This document shows positions 38,434-51,769 of a DNA stretch of 64,000 nucleotides, in pieces. The notes beneath the pieces were generated by a model. That model did not search any database. It was not told the DNA's origin and saw only the letters and a list, made by a program, of their open reading frames with translations. The translations under genes were made by a program, and so were the position numbers. The DNA lies in the NCBI RefSeq assembly GCF_024347355.1, contig NZ_AP025465.1, positions 2,852,001 through 2,916,000 on the forward strand. Reading direction: 5' to 3'. This DNA is from Vibrio chagasii. Its GTDB lineage: Bacteria > Pseudomonadota > Gammaproteobacteria > Enterobacterales > Vibrionaceae. Every line of letters starts with the position of its first letter. Positions within the stretch are counted from its first letter, which is position 1.

Positions 38434-40995
38434 GTGAAAGCCGATCAAAAACATACTCCCATGATGCAGCAGTACCTAAAACTGAAGGCAGAAAACCCAG
38501 AAATTCTGCTGTTCTACCGCATGGGCGATTTCTACGAGCTTTTCTACGATGACGCAAAAAAAGCGTCTCAACTCCTCGATATTTCACTGACTAAACGCGG
38601 CTCTTCAAATGGTGAGCCAATCCCAATGGCCGGTGTCCCATACCATGCCGTTGAGGGGTACCTAGCAAAGTTAGTGCAACTCGGTGAATCCGTAGCAATT
38701 TGTGAACAGATTGGTAATCCAGCACTTTCAAAAGGCCCTGTAGAGCGTGCGGTTGTGCGTATCGTGACACCGGGTACCGTAACTGACGAAGCACTGCTTT
38801 CTGAACGCGTCGACAATTTGATTGCCGCTATCTACCACCACAATGGCAAGTTTGGTTACGCGACGCTAGACATTACCTCTGGCCGATTCCAACTGTGTGA
38901 ACCAGAAACCGAAGAAGCAATGGCAGCAGAACTGCAGAGAACCTCTCCGCGTGAGTTGTTGTTCCCTGAAGATTTCGAACCCGTTGAATTAATGGCAAGC
39001 CGCACTGGCAATCGTCGTCGTCCAGTATGGGAATTTGAACTAGATACCGCTAAGCAGCAGTTGAACCAACAGTTTGGTACTCGTGACCTTGTTGGTTTTG
39101 GCGTTGAAGGCGCGAAGCTTGGCTTGTGTGCAGCCGGCTGTCTTATTCAGTATGTGAAAGATACCCAACGGACAGCACTTCCACATATCCGTTCACTGAC
39201 CATGGACAAGCAAGATCACTCGGTGATCCTTGATGCTGCAACTCGCCGCAACCTAGAGATCACACAAAATCTTGGTGGTGGTACCGATAACACCCTTGCT
39301 GAAGTGCTGGACCACACTGCAACCGCAATGGGTAGTCGTATGCTTAAGCGTTGGTTACATCAACCAATGCGTAATATCTCGGCACTCGATCAGCGCCTAG
39401 ACGCGATTGGTGAAATGAAAGATTTGGCTCTATTTACTGAGCTGCAGCCAACCCTGAAACAGATCGGTGACATTGAGCGTATTTTGGCTCGATTGGCACT
39501 TCGCTCGGCTCGCCCTCGTGATATGGCGCGACTTCGTCAAGCGATGGAATACCTACCAGAACTTGTAGAAACGCTAACCCAGCTTAAGCACCCATACCTC
39601 ACTCAGTTAGCTCAGTATGCTTCTCCTTTAGATGAGGTCTCAGAGCTATTAGAGCGCGCCATCAAAGAGAACCCACCCGTGGTTATCCGCGATGGCGGTG
39701 TAATCGAAGAAGGCTACAATGCTGAACTAGACGAGTGGCGTAACCTAGCCGCTGGTGCAACCGAATTCCTTGACCAACTCGAACAAGAAGAGCGTGAACG
39801 TCATGGTATCGACACACTAAAAGTGGGTTACAACAACGTACACGGTTTCTTTATTCAGGTAAGCCGCGGGCAAAGCCACCTTGTTCCGCCACACTATGTA
39901 CGTCGTCAAACACTAAAGAACGCTGAGCGCTACATCATTCCTGAGCTAAAAGAGCACGAAGACAAAGTTCTAAACTCTAAGTCGAAAGCTCTGGCTATCG
40001 AGAAGCAGTTATGGGAAGAGCTGTTTGATTTGCTACTGCCACATTTAGAGCGACTACAAAACATCGCCTCTTCTGTGTCTCAGCTTGATGTCTTACAGAA
40101 CTTAGCCGAACGTGCAGACACTCTCGATTACTGCCGCCCGACTATGACGGAATCCGCTGGCGTCCAAATCCAAGCAGGCCGTCACCCAGTGGTTGAGCAA
40201 GTGATGGACGAACCATTCATTGCTAACCCAATTGACCTTAACGATAAGCGTAAGATGCTGATCATCACAGGTCCAAACATGGGTGGTAAATCGACTTACA
40301 TGCGTCAAACAGCACTTATCGCGCTAATGGCGCATATCGGTTGTTATGTGCCAGCTGAAAGCGCAACCATTGGCTCTATCGACCGTATCTTTACTCGAAT
40401 TGGTGCATCGGATGATCTAGCGTCTGGTCGCTCAACCTTCATGGTTGAGATGACAGAGACTGCCAACATCCTGCATAACGCAACACCAAACAGCTTGGTG
40501 CTGATGGATGAAATCGGTCGTGGTACCAGTACTTACGATGGTCTATCTCTGGCTTGGGCAAGTGCAGAATGGCTAGCGAATCAAATCAATGCGATGACAC
40601 TGTTTGCGACGCACTACTTTGAGCTAACCGAACTACCAAACCAGATTCCAACACTGGCCAACGTTCACTTAGACGCAGTAGAGCACGGTGACAGCATCGC
40701 CTTCATGCACGCAGTTCAAGAAGGTGCAGCAAGTAAGTCTTACGGCCTAGCGGTTGCTGGGTTAGCTGGCGTACCAAAAGCCGTGATCAAGAACGCTCGT
40801 GCGAAACTGACACAACTTGAAGCGTTGAGCATTGAGTCTCCTACATCGAAGCCGAGCGGCGTTGATATTGCGAACCAACTGAGCCTTATCCCGGAACCAA
40901 GCGAAGTAGAGCAAGCATTAGCGAACGTGGATCCTGATGATCTGACGCCACGCCAAGCTCTGGAAGAGTTGTACCGCTTGAAGAAACTGCTCTAA
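38434..40995 (+). CDS. mutS: DNA mismatch repair protein MutS
   Basis: Recognises mismatches and starts MutL/MutH-dependent repair. The 853-aa protein has the N-terminal mismatch-binding domain ([11 protein letters not shown]), connector and lever domains, and a C-terminal ABC-ATPase with P-loop [16 protein letters not shown], the signature region [12 protein letters not shown], and [22 protein letters not shown]. Start is GTG 38434; length is the same as E. coli. It is divergent from pncC and followed by a bidirectional terminator. Confidence 0.98.
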   Translation: MKADQKHTPMMQQYLKLKAENPEILLFYRMGDFYELFYDDAKKASQLLDISLTKRGSSNGEPIPMAGVPYHAVEGYLAKLVQLGESVAICEQIGNPALSKGPVERAVVRIVTPGTVTDEALLSERVDNLIAAIYHHNGKFGYATLDITSGRFQLCEPETEEAMAAELQRTSPRELLFPEDFEPVELMASRTGNRRRPVWEFELDTAKQQLNQQFGTRDLVGFGVEGAKLGLCAAGCLIQYVKDTQRTALPHIRSLTMDKQDHSVILDAATRRNLEITQNLGGGTDNTLAEVLDHTATAMGSRMLKRWLHQPMRNISALDQRLDAIGEMKDLALFTELQPTLKQIGDIERILARLALRSARPRDMARLRQAMEYLPELVETLTQLKHPYLTQLAQYASPLDEVSELLERAIKENPPVVIRDGGVIEEGYNAELDEWRNLAAGATEFLDQLEQEERERHGIDTLKVGYNNVHGFFIQVSRGQSHLVPPHYVRRQTLKNAERYIIPELKEHEDKVLNSKSKALAIEKQLWEELFDLLLPHLERLQNIASSVSQLDVLQNLAERADTLDYCRPTMTESAGVQIQAGRHPVVEQVMDEPFIANPIDLNDKRKMLIITGPNMGGKSTYMRQTALIALMAHIGCYVPAESATIGSIDRIFTRIGASDDLASGRSTFMVEMTETANILHNATPNSLVLMDEIGRGTSTYDGLSLAWASAEWLANQINAMTLFATHYFELTELPNQIPTLANVHLDAVEHGDSIAFMHAVQEGAASKSYGLAVAGLAGVPKAVIKNARAKLTQLEALSIESPTSKPSGVDIANQLSLIPEPSEVEQALANVDPDDLTPRQALEELYRLKKLL

Positions 40996-41028
40996 TCAAA
41001 GGCAAATACCTTTAACCCCGATAAAAAC

Positions 41029-41059
41029 AAAAACGCTGACATTAAGTCAGCGTTTTTTT
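41029..41059. terminator. Bidirectional terminator between mutS and rpoS
   Basis: A perfect 10-bp stem (AAACGCTGAC / GTCAGCGTTT) with a 5-nt loop and A and T runs lies between the converging mutS and rpoS. Confidence 0.93.
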
Positions 41060-41081
41060 GATTCCATACAGTGGATATCGT

Positions 41082-42062
41082 TTAGTCGTTTTCAACGTTG
41101 AACAGGTTTTCCATGTTCAGACCTTGCTTGATTAGGATCTCACGTAGACGACGCAGACCTTCAACTTGGATTTGACGAACTCGCTCACGAGTCAGGCTGA
41201 TTTCACGGCCAACTTCTTCTAGCGTTGACGGTTCATAACCTAGTAGTCCAAATCGACGTGCAAGCACCTCTTTCTGCTTAGGATTCAGTTCATCAAGCCA
41301 GAAGATCAGTGAGTTCTTGATATCACTGTCTTGAGTTGAAACCTCAGGGTCAGAATTGTTGATGTCTGGAATAATATCCAACAGTGCTTTCTCACCATCA
41401 CCACCAATTGGCGTATCTACAGAACTCACTCTTTCGTTTAAACGAAGCATCTTACTCACATCACCAACCGGCTTATCGAGCTTAGAAGCGATCTCTTCAG
41501 CTGTTGGTTCGTGGTCAAGCTTTTGTGATAGTTCTCTTGCAGTACGTAGGTAGATGTTCAGCTCTTTCACAACATGAATAGGCAAACGGATAGTGCGAGT
41601 CTGATTCATCAGGGCACGCTCTATGGTCTGACGAATCCACCATGTCGCGTAAGTAGAAAAACGGAAGCCACGCTCTGGGTCAAATTTCTCGACGGCGCGA
41701 ATCAAACCTAGGTTGCCTTCTTCGATTAGATCGAGAAGTGCCAAGCCACGGTTGCTATAACGACGGGAAATTTTCACTACCAAACGCAGGTTACTCTCGA
41801 TCATGCGTTTGCGTGCTGCTTCATCACCGCGTAGAGCTCGACGTGCGTAAAGCACCTCTTCTTCAGCGGTTAGTAGTGGTGAGAAACCGATTTCGCCCAG
41901 ATACAGTTGCGTCGCATCTAAACTCTTGGAAGTAAATTCTGTTTCTTCTTTAACTTCGGCTTTCTTAGTGGCTGTTCGCTTCTCTTGTTCAAGTGTTTCC
42001 GATTCCGTGGTTACTTGGTCAAGATCGAACTCTTCTTTGATTACTGCATTGCTTATACTCAT
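41082..42062 (-). CDS. rpoS: RNA polymerase sigma factor RpoS
   Basis: Sigma factor for stationary phase and general stress. The 326-aa protein has region 1.2 ([21 protein letters not shown]), 2 ([68 protein letters not shown] region), 3 and 4 with the helix-turn-helix [28 protein letters not shown]. Start ATG 42062 ([12 protein letters not shown]) has AGGGGGAGG upstream, so the longer 42089 frame is not needed. It follows nlpD, whose gene often holds the main rpoS promoter. Confidence 0.97.
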   Translation of the reverse strand: MSISNAVIKEEFDLDQVTTESETLEQEKRTATKKAEVKEETEFTSKSLDATQLYLGEIGFSPLLTAEEEVLYARRALRGDEAARKRMIESNLRLVVKISRRYSNRGLALLDLIEEGNLGLIRAVEKFDPERGFRFSTYATWWIRQTIERALMNQTRTIRLPIHVVKELNIYLRTARELSQKLDHEPTAEEIASKLDKPVGDVSKMLRLNERVSSVDTPIGGDGEKALLDIIPDINNSDPEVSTQDSDIKNSLIFWLDELNPKQKEVLARRFGLLGYEPSTLEEVGREISLTRERVRQIQVEGLRRLREILIKQGLNMENLFNVEND

Positions 42063-42160
42063 AACGCCTCCCCCTGGCGAAATTAGCATGACATTACAAC
42101 TTCATATGTCGCTAAATGACTATGTCACTCAATACAATACGTGATTAGTTGGTATTGTAT

Positions 42161-43075
42161 TTAAGGTAAATATCGTTTTGGATTGACGGATTTACCTTGG
42201 TAACGAATCTCAAAGTGCAGCCTAACACTGCTGGCTCCAGAGCTTCCCATTGTTGCAATCTTCTGCCCTGGTTTCACACTTTGCCCTTCAGATACTAATA
42301 GTCGGTCGTTATGCGCGTATGCACTTAAGTAATTATCATTGTGCTTCACAATCACTAGATTGCCGTAGCCTCGTAATGCATTACCCGAATAAACAACCGT
42401 TCCCCCTGCAGTAGATACTATTGGCTGACCTCGCTGTCCTGCTATGTCTATGCCTTTATTTCCTTGTTCGCCTACAGAGAAATTCTTAATTACTCTCCCC
42501 TTTGTTGGCCATAACCATTTGGATACTTTATCACTTGTTGGTTTGGTGGACGGTGTAACATTCTGTTTACCTTTAGACCCAACATACTCCTTTGATTTGG
42601 ATTGTTCAACCTTCTTTGGTGGATCTTTTTTCGCCACTTTGGCTGTAGTTTGAGCTGGCGCAGGTTTAGAGTTTTTGCTCTGCTGCGGGGTTGCTTTAGG
42701 TTTACTTGCCGTCGATGATGTTGTGGACGCGGCAACAGGAGCAGCGACTGCTGCGGCTACAACCGTTGATTTACCATAGGCTGGCGCGTTATAGCTAGGA
42801 CGCCACAACTTAAGCTTCTGCCCTGGGTGGATGGTATAAGGAGCTGCAAGTTTGTTATAGCTAATCAGGTCTTGTACATCTTTATTGGTGACATACGCGA
42901 TGAAATAAAGCGTATCGCCTTTTTTCACTTCGTAGTAACTGCCACGGTAGCTACCGCGATCAACCGATGAGTAGTTTTTACTTAGGCTTGAAACTGGCGC
43001 AGGCGAATTCGCTGCACACCCGACAAGGGCACAGCTAAGCAGCAAGGAACTTCCTTTTAACAACTTCGAACGCAT
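42161..43075 (-). CDS. nlpD: Divisome lipoprotein activator NlpD
   Basis: Outer-membrane lipoprotein that activates the amidase AmiC at the septum in E. coli. Signal and lipobox LVGC (Cys 20) are followed by a LysM domain (about 46-92, YEVKKGDTLYFIAYVT), a long Pro/Ser/Lys-rich linker, and a C-terminal LytM domain. The LytM metal ligands are degenerate: NKGID replaces HxxxD, and RLHFEIR replaces HLHFEIR. This agrees with an activator role, not peptidase activity. Start ATG 43075 is preferred to 43090. It precedes rpoS on the same strand. Confidence 0.94.
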   Translation of the reverse strand: MRSKLLKGSSLLLSCALVGCAANSPAPVSSLSKNYSSVDRGSYRGSYYEVKKGDTLYFIAYVTNKDVQDLISYNKLAAPYTIHPGQKLKLWRPSYNAPAYGKSTVVAAAVAAPVAASTTSSTASKPKATPQQSKNSKPAPAQTTAKVAKKDPPKKVEQSKSKEYVGSKGKQNVTPSTKPTSDKVSKWLWPTKGRVIKNFSVGEQGNKGIDIAGQRGQPIVSTAGGTVVYSGNALRGYGNLVIVKHNDNYLSAYAHNDRLLVSEGQSVKPGQKIATMGSSGASSVRLHFEIRYQGKSVNPKRYLP

Positions 43076-43109
43076 CGACTCTCTATCCACCTACACCATC
43101 AGTCTTTTA

Positions 43110-43736
43110 TTAAGCTAGCTCACCAGGCACCAGAGGTACAAATCGCACCATCTCGATGACACTCGACAAAAACTCATCACCATGACGCACAATCTTCAAT
43201 AACTGTTGCTCGTCATCACCAACCGGAATCAATAGACGACCACCATCTTTAAGCTGTTGCAAAAGCGCTTGAGGAATTGACTCTGCAGCAGCGGTTACGA
43301 TGATCGCATCAAAAGGCCCTTTAGAAGACCACCCTTGCCAACCATCACCGTGCTTAGTTGAAATATTATAAAAATCGAGCTGTTTTAGCCGACGCTTAGC
43401 GTCCCATTGTAGCGACTTTATTCTTTCAACCGAATAAACATGATCAACAAGTTGAGCTAAAACAGCAGTTTGGTAGCCAGAACCGGTTCCGATTTCCAAA
43501 ACTCGGCTATCTTGTTGCAGCTCAAGTAATTCTGTCATTTTAGCAACAATATACGGCTGTGAGATGGTCTGCCCTTGCCCAATAGGCAGCGCATTATTGT
43601 CATAAGCCTGATGATACATAGCCTGAGACAAAAAACTCTCTCTTGGCAGTTGGTAAATCGCATCCAGTACTTTTTGGTCTCGGATGCCATTTTCAATCAG
43701 AAAAGTAATTAAGCGTTCTGCTTGTGGGTTACTCAC
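43110..43736 (-). CDS. pcm: Protein-L-isoaspartate O-methyltransferase
   Basis: Repairs isoaspartyl damage in proteins by AdoMet-dependent methylation. The 208-aa protein has the AdoMet motif [31 protein letters not shown] and the [15 protein letters not shown] substrate region. The start is GTG 43734-43736, directly abutting the surE stop (no gap), so pcm is probably translated by coupling to surE. nlpD follows after 34 bp. Confidence 0.96.
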   Translation of the reverse strand: MSNPQAERLITFLIENGIRDQKVLDAIYQLPRESFLSQAMYHQAYDNNALPIGQGQTISQPYIVAKMTELLELQQDSRVLEIGTGSGYQTAVLAQLVDHVYSVERIKSLQWDAKRRLKQLDFYNISTKHGDGWQGWSSKGPFDAIIVTAAAESIPQALLQQLKDGGRLLIPVGDDEQQLLKIVRHGDEFLSSVIEMVRFVPLVPGELA

Positions 43737-44480
43737 TTACTTCTCCCCTAACCATGTTGTCATAGCGCCCAAAGATTCGTGCGCCGTCAGATCAACCTGC
43801 AATGGCGTTACCGATACATAACCATGCTCAATCGCATAGAAATCAGTCCCTTCTCCTGCATCTTGCTCTTTACCCGGAGGACCAAGCCAATAGATATCAT
43901 GACCACGCGGGTCTTTTTGCTTAATCATATCTTCAGCATGATGACGTGCGCCAAGGCGAGTGACCTGAGTCCCTGATAGCTGTTCTAAAGCGAGATCCGG
44001 CACATTGACGTTTAACAAGCGGTTGGTTGGGATTGGTTTTGCTAAATGTTGTTCGACAATACGACGAGCAATCGCTGCCGCTGTCTTAAAATGTTTTTTA
44101 CCAACCAGAGAAAACGCCACCGATTGAACGCCTAAGAAGTGCCCTTCCATTGCGGCTGCGACTGTACCTGAGTACAACACGTCATCACCCAGGTTCGCGC
44201 CGTGGTTAATGCCCGTTAATACCAGATCAGGCATATCATCCTTTAGCAGTTCATTTAATGCGAAATGCACACAATCGGTTGGTGTCCCTTGTACTGAATA
44301 GGTGCTTTCTGCGATCTCTTGAACGCGTAAAGGCTGTTCTAAAGTTAATGAATTTGAAGCGCCTGAACGATTACGGTCAGGTGCCACTATGATAACTTCA
44401 GCAAGATCACGTAATTCATCTGCTAGCTCATGAATACCTTGAGCATGCACACCATCATCGTTGCTGAGTAAAATCTTCAT
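43737..44480 (-). CDS. surE: 5'/3'-nucleotidase SurE
   Basis: Metal-dependent nucleoside monophosphatase of the stationary-phase survival group. The 247-aa protein begins [16 protein letters not shown] with the metal-binding D8 and D9, and has [15 protein letters not shown] and ASLGLP-type later motifs [26 protein letters not shown]. Start 44480 has AAAGGA upstream; the upstream residues MKKGYR are not needed. It precedes pcm and follows truD with a palindromic spacer. Confidence 0.95.
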   Translation of the reverse strand: MKILLSNDDGVHAQGIHELADELRDLAEVIIVAPDRNRSGASNSLTLEQPLRVQEIAESTYSVQGTPTDCVHFALNELLKDDMPDLVLTGINHGANLGDDVLYSGTVAAAMEGHFLGVQSVAFSLVGKKHFKTAAAIARRIVEQHLAKPIPTNRLLNVNVPDLALEQLSGTQVTRLGARHHAEDMIKQKDPRGHDIYWLGPPGKEQDAGEGTDFYAIEHGYVSVTPLQVDLTAHESLGAMTTWLGEK

Positions 44481-44509
44481 TCTGTATCCTTTCTTCATAT
44501 TCCAATGCC

Positions 44510-44540
44510 AAGTGACTTAAATTCCAATATTAAGTCACTT
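44510..44540. repeat. 11-bp perfect inverted repeat between truD and surE
   Basis: AAGTGACTTAA and TTAAGTCACTT flank a 9-nt loop. No T run follows in the minus direction, so it is more likely a regulatory or processing hairpin than a terminator. Confidence 0.6.
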
Positions 44541-44557
44541 AGTGCCAAGCAGAATCA

Positions 44558-45604
44558 TTACTGCTCGTAGCTTCTCTCTACGTGTACTTCTTCAACCAAT
44601 TCACGAACGATAGCCGTCGCAAAGCAGCCTGCATCAAGAGAGAACTTCAGAGTGACATTATCTTCACTTACTTCCCACGTTAGATCAGTAGGTTTCAGCG
44701 ACGCTTCACGGCGGTCGTGACGCATACGGTTACCACGAATCAGAGCCATCAAATCCGGTTCAGCATCAAGGTGTTTCTGCTCTAAGACTTGAGACTCATC
44801 TGTTGTTGGCAAAGCGTTATCACCGGCCAACGCTACAGTCACCAATGCAGTACCATTCGCGATATCTTGCTTTACAGATTCAAGGTTTTCAGCCGTTACC
44901 GTTAGCTGTGCACCGTCTTTAACCACAATATCGCCAACCAATGCCGAGGCAAATACATCCTGCTCAATACGGTAAGAAAGGATTAGGTTGTAAATCCACG
45001 AGCGAGCCGCAGAAAGGTACAAGCTACGTTTGTTCTGATTACGAGTACGAACGTTATCACGGCCCCAACGACGAGCTTCCGACAGGTTGTTACCTTCGTT
45101 ACCAAAACGCTGAGCACCAAAGTAGTTTGGCACGCCCACTTGAGCGACTTTTTCCAAACGCTTGACCACATCATCGCAATCCGTTACTTCAGACAAGGTC
45201 AACTCAAATTGGTTGCCAACTAAATCACCTGGACGTAACTTTTTGTTGTGTCTTGCTGTCGCTAGGATTTCAATGCTTGGGTATTGTGCTAAGAACGCTG
45301 AAAAGTCAGGCTCACCTTTCGGTAGGTGGACGCTCAACCACTGCTCTGTCACAGCGTGACGGTCTTTCAAACCCGCCCAGCTCACGTCTTTCGACTTAAC
45401 ACCGCAAGCTTTAGCCAGCTCATTCGCTACGAAGCTCGTGTTCTCACCCGTTTTACGGATGCGAACCATTAGATGCTCGCCTTCGCCAGTAAATTCAAAA
45501 CCCAAGTCTTCATTAACGACAAAGTGTTCGGCTTTTGCTTTTAGTTTTGCTTTCGCAGTTGGTTTACCGTTTAGATAAGCCAATGAAGATAAAATATCTG
45601 ACAT
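44558..45604 (-). CDS. truD: tRNA pseudouridine synthase TruD
   Basis: Makes pseudouridine 13 in tRNA-Glu. The 348-aa protein has the TruD motif DVSWAGLKDRHAVTEQW with the catalytic D81, PNYFGAQRFGNEGNNL, and the C-terminal cap. Start ATG 45604 (MSDILSSLAYLNG) is preferred to 45634 because homology begins there. The genes truD-surE-pcm-nlpD-rpoS run in one direction, a conserved chain after ispDF. Confidence 0.95.
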   Translation of the reverse strand: MSDILSSLAYLNGKPTAKAKLKAKAEHFVVNEDLGFEFTGEGEHLMVRIRKTGENTSFVANELAKACGVKSKDVSWAGLKDRHAVTEQWLSVHLPKGEPDFSAFLAQYPSIEILATARHNKKLRPGDLVGNQFELTLSEVTDCDDVVKRLEKVAQVGVPNYFGAQRFGNEGNNLSEARRWGRDNVRTRNQNKRSLYLSAARSWIYNLILSYRIEQDVFASALVGDIVVKDGAQLTVTAENLESVKQDIANGTALVTVALAGDNALPTTDESQVLEQKHLDAEPDLMALIRGNRMRHDRREASLKPTDLTWEVSEDNVTLKFSLDAGCFATAIVRELVEEVHVERSYEQ

Positions 45605-45626
45605 GCTGTTCTTTTCGTGTTGGTGC

Positions 45627-46109
45627 TTACGCACTTTTGGTAATTAGGACCACCGCTTCACATGCGATGCCCTCTTTGCGACCCGTAAAGCCTAAACGCT
45701 CTGTTGTCGTTGCTTTTACGTTCACATTACTGATGCTGGTTTCTAAATCTTGTGCAATAGCTTGGCACATAGAGTCTATATGAGGTGCCATTTTTGGCGC
45801 TTGCGCCATGATAGTAATATCGGCATTACCAATCACGTAGCCCTGTTCTTTTACTCGACGGTACACATCTTTCAATAGCTCACGGCTGTCTGCGCCTTTC
45901 CATTCATCGTCAGTGTCTGGGAAATGACGACCAATATCGCCCGCGGCGATCGCACCTAACAGAGCGTCACACAACGCGTGAAGAGCAACGTCACCATCTG
46001 AATGTGCGATAAGACCTTGTTCGTAAGGGATGCTCACGCCACCAATAATTACCGGACCTTCACCACCAAACTTATGTACATCAAAGCCATGGCCAATACG
46101 AATCATCAT
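45627..46109 (-). CDS. ispF: 2-C-methyl-D-erythritol 2,4-cyclodiphosphate synthase
   Basis: Fifth enzyme of the non-mevalonate isoprenoid pathway. The 160-aa protein begins [19 protein letters not shown], where the Asp and His bind zinc, and shows [29 protein letters not shown] and [15 protein letters not shown]. It starts within the ispD stop codon (TAATG, one-base overlap), so the two are translationally coupled; AAGGAA lies upstream. Confidence 0.97.
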   Translation of the reverse strand: MMIRIGHGFDVHKFGGEGPVIIGGVSIPYEQGLIAHSDGDVALHALCDALLGAIAAGDIGRHFPDTDDEWKGADSRELLKDVYRRVKEQGYVIGNADITIMAQAPKMAPHIDSMCQAIAQDLETSISNVNVKATTTERLGFTGRKEGIACEAVVLITKSA

Positions 46110-46810
46110 TATTCCTTATTCTGACTTAAATAGAACTCAGCGAGCGCTAAATCTTCTGGCTGAGTTATCTTAAAATTATCTGAACGCCCGGCGACTAAAG
46201 CGGGCGAGAAGCCTTTCCATTCAAAAGCAGAGGCTTCATCGGTAATCGAAACGCCTTGTTGCAGCGCTTCACTCAATACATTCCACAGAGGTTCAGCTCT
46301 GAACATTTGTGGTGTGAGGGCGTGCCACAAATCAGCTCGCTCGACAGTATGATCGATTTGCCCTTGAGCGCCTCGCTTCATCGTGTCTCGCACTGGGGCT
46401 GCTAAGATTGCCCCAACATCATGGCTCATCGCCGTCGAGATTAACTTGTCGATATCACTTAGCTGAACACAAGGCCTTGCTGCGTCATGCACCATCACCC
46501 AATCACCGAGTTGTTGCTTCTCGATATAATCTAAAGCAGAAAGAACGGAATCCGCTCTTTCACTACCACCAGCGACTCGAATCACTTGTGGATTCTGAGT
46601 AAGGGGTAGCTCTGGGTAGTATGGGTCATCATCACTGATTGCGACGACAATTTGAGAGACTTGCGGGTGAGCCAGTAGCTTCTCAACGGTATGCTCTAAA
46701 ATCGTTTTACCATTGATCTTAAGATATTGCTTCGGACGGTCGGCCTTCATTCGGCTACCAACGCCCGCCGCAGGGACAACGGCAATCACGCTTTGAGGTT
46801 GAGTCAACAT
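46109..46810 (-). CDS. ispD: 2-C-methyl-D-erythritol 4-phosphate cytidylyltransferase
   Basis: Third enzyme of the non-mevalonate pathway, making CDP-methylerythritol. The 233-aa protein has the cytidylyltransferase start [33 protein letters not shown] and APVRDTMKR. It overlaps ispF by one base and ftsB by one base (TAATG at 46810), so ftsB-ispD-ispF is a tightly coupled operon. Confidence 0.96.
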   Translation of the reverse strand: MLTQPQSVIAVVPAAGVGSRMKADRPKQYLKINGKTILEHTVEKLLAHPQVSQIVVAISDDDPYYPELPLTQNPQVIRVAGGSERADSVLSALDYIEKQQLGDWVMVHDAARPCVQLSDIDKLISTAMSHDVGAILAAPVRDTMKRGAQGQIDHTVERADLWHALTPQMFRAEPLWNVLSEALQQGVSITDEASAFEWKGFSPALVAGRSDNFKITQPEDLALAEFYLSQNKE

Positions 46811-47091
46811 TAATGGGATTCCTCACCAATGATGCGATAAAACGTTTCGCCTTCTTTAACCATGCCAAGCTCATGACGTGCGCGCTCTTCTATCGCGTCT
46901 AAGCCTTGGCGTAGATCGTCGATTTCCGCAAACATCTCAGCGTTTCTAACTTTTAATTTTTCGTTAACTTGCTGCTGAACTTGGATTTCATTGTTCACAC
47001 CGTAGTAATCAGAGATACCATTTTTACCGAGCCACAGTGTGTGTTGTAGCCAGCCAAACACTATGAGCAGTACTAAAGCAAAAATTCGCAT
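46810..47091 (-). CDS. ftsB: Cell division protein FtsB
   Basis: Bitopic divisome protein that joins FtsL and FtsQ. The 93-aa protein has a short cytoplasmic start, one membrane helix ([16 protein letters not shown] region) and a periplasmic coiled coil (about 28-75, [20 protein letters not shown]...[18 protein letters not shown]). The ending [10 protein letters not shown] is typical. First gene of ftsB-ispD-ispF. Confidence 0.95.
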   Translation of the reverse strand: MRIFALVLLIVFGWLQHTLWLGKNGISDYYGVNNEIQVQQQVNEKLKVRNAEMFAEIDDLRQGLDAIEERARHELGMVKEGETFYRIIGEESH

Positions 47092-47239
47092 AACACCTTT
47101 CGCCGGTTGAAAAAGAAGGAACTAGAATAAGGCACATATATACCATAATGAGCTTATTGGTGCGAGATATGTGGTGTCAGGTAATCAATGAGTCCGGGAA
47201 TTATTGTCGTTAGGAACCAGTGGTGAGATTCCTGATCCA

Positions 47240-47340
47240 CGTCATTCCCAAGAACGAAGAGCCAATAAGTTGAGAATCTATCGCAGGGAACGCAAATAAG
47301 AGATTCCCTACTCCTTCCTTCGTCAGTCTAGGGAATGACG
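47240..47340. repeat. Dispersed repeat, copy 2, with an inverted partner
   Basis: Bases 47298-47340 are identical to the 43-bp repeat at 8642-8684. The block starts with CGTCATTCCC at 47240 and ends with its complement GGGAATGACG at 47331-47340, so the whole 100 bp forms a larger imperfect palindrome. It lies in the ftsB-eno gap. Confidence 0.85.
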
Positions 47341-47350
47341 AATTTTAGGC

Positions 47351-47381
47351 AAAAAAAACGCCCTACCGAAGTAGAGCGTTT
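47351..47381 (-). terminator. Terminator B downstream of the eno remnant
   Basis: On the minus strand an 11-bp stem around a TTCG tetraloop (AAACGCTCTAC / GTAGGGCGTTT, one U-G pair) is followed by eight T. It has the same layout as the eno terminator at 47502-47530. Confidence 0.88.
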
Positions 47382-47412
47382 CAAAAGCTTTAAGTTAACA
47401 ATTCGCTAGGAA

Positions 47413-47484
47413 TTATTGACCTTTAACGTTTTAAAGACCGCTTTCGTTGTAAAAAGGAGGAGCTTTAGAACCTAAAGCTTCTTC
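47413..47484 (-). pseudogene. Degenerate duplicate of the eno 3' end
   Basis: The minus strand reads [17 protein letters not shown], stop, NVKGQ, stop. This matches the enolase C-terminus [19 protein letters not shown] with a 9-base insertion and an in-frame stop. DNA similarity extends into the following spacer and to the downstream hairpin. It lies 162 bp beyond the real eno end, in the same orientation, so it is a decayed tandem copy. Confidence 0.9.
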
Positions 47485-47501
47485 CCATCATTTATACAGA
47501 C

Positions 47502-47530
47502 AAAAAAATGCCCCGCATTAGCGAGGCATT
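47502..47530 (-). terminator. Terminator A of eno
   Basis: On the minus strand a 10-bp stem (AATGCCTCGC / GCGGGGCATT, one U-G pair) with loop TAAT is followed by T residues, 45 bp after the eno stop. Confidence 0.88.
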
Positions 47531-47574
47531 CAAAGCTTAGATTAACAATTCCTTTGGTTTAAAAACCAGAGAGG

Positions 47575-48944
<1,370 letters not shown>

Positions 48945-48953
48945 GTATTCCTT

Positions 48954-50666
<1,713 letters not shown>

Positions 50667-50744
50667 TTATCGCCACAACGTGAAATCTATCACACTGCTA
50701 TTTTTTATTTTTTGCTTCAAATCAATTCATGATAAAAGCTTTGG

Positions 50745-51542
50745 TTATCTTTTCTCCGCTACTTTTACCTCATCCCACATGGAATCAAGCTGTTGTAGTG
50801 AAAAATCGGTCAGACTTTTATCTTGTTGACGCACTTTTTCTTCCACCCCTTTAAAGCGACGTGAAAACTTCAAGTTGGCCTTATTGAGCGCCGATTCAGG
50901 GTTTTTGCCTAAATGTCGCACCAAATTCACCGTTGCAAACAGCAAATCACCCAACTCTTCTTCAACCAAATCTTCGTTTGGTGTCACTTGAAGCGCCTCT
51001 TCCAGCACCTCATCCACTTCCTCTATTACCTTGTTGGCAACTGGGCCAATTGAGTCCCAATCGAAGCCATATTTCGCTACCTGCTTTTGAATCTTTGTAG
51101 CACGAGAAAGCGCAGGTAGAGAGTTTGGTATTGAGTCTAGAATACTTTCTTGAGTTTTGCCTGCTTGTGCCTTTTCTTTGGCTTTTTCCGCTTCCCAATT
51201 CGCATTGATTTCTTCGTCACTAGCAAACTCGGCATCCGAGAACACATGAGGGTGACGGCGTGTTAACTTCTCATTGATGCCATCAACCACATCAGAAAAC
51301 TCAAACAGCCCCTGCTCTTTCGCCAACTGACTGTAAAAAATCACCTGAAACAGTAGATCGCCAAGCTCTTCTTGCAGATTCGACCAGTCTTTGTTGTGGA
51401 TCGCATCCACCACTTCATAAGTCTCTTCGATAGTATGAGGGACAATTGTTTCAAAATTTTGTTTTAAATCCCAAGGACAGCCACCTTCTGGATCGCGCAG
51501 CTTAGTCATGATCTGTTCAAGTTGTTCAATCGGGTGATTCAT
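50745..51542 (-). CDS. mazG: Nucleoside triphosphate pyrophosphohydrolase MazG
   Basis: Hydrolyses nucleoside triphosphates, thereby limiting ppGpp and misincorporation in E. coli. The 265-aa protein has two MazG domains: the first with [24 protein letters not shown] and [12 protein letters not shown], the second with the same EVDEVLEE and [14 protein letters not shown] pattern. Only the second is active in E. coli. It lies after relA and before pyrG, a typical neighbourhood. Confidence 0.95.
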   Translation of the reverse strand: MNHPIEQLEQIMTKLRDPEGGCPWDLKQNFETIVPHTIEETYEVVDAIHNKDWSNLQEELGDLLFQVIFYSQLAKEQGLFEFSDVVDGINEKLTRRHPHVFSDAEFASDEEINANWEAEKAKEKAQAGKTQESILDSIPNSLPALSRATKIQKQVAKYGFDWDSIGPVANKVIEEVDEVLEEALQVTPNEDLVEEELGDLLFATVNLVRHLGKNPESALNKANLKFSRRFKGVEEKVRQQDKSLTDFSLQQLDSMWDEVKVAEKR

Positions 51543-51592
51543 CGTTTTCTTCCTATTACTGTCTTTGATTTTTAAATTTATAACGTCTTATA

Positions 51593-51629
51593 AAACTAAA
51601 AAGGTGAGCAGCCAAAACCACTCACCTTT
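51593..51629 (-). terminator. Terminator between relA and mazG
   Basis: A perfect 9-bp stem (AAAGGTGAG / CTCACCTTT) with a 12-nt loop is followed on the minus strand by TTTAGTTTTA. Confidence 0.72.
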
Positions 51630-51662
51630 CTTGATACTGTCTAATTCTCTAAATAATTGAAA

Positions 51663-51765
51663 CTGTGGCTAGGCGACAAGCAAGCGAGACTCCTGAGCAT
51701 AGCTTGCCTATGTGATTGAGCGAGTGCGCGCAGTCAACAACGCCATCAGCTTCAAGTATGACGAG
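51663..51765. repeat. Unusual GC-rich spacer block, possible dispersed repeat
   Basis: This non-coding 103 bp has a composition unlike the surrounding AT-rich spacer and contains short dyads (for example around GCGAGTGCGCGCAG). Related blocks are common in Vibrio spacers in my memory, but I see only one copy here. Confidence 0.35.
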
Positions 51766-51769
51766 AATT

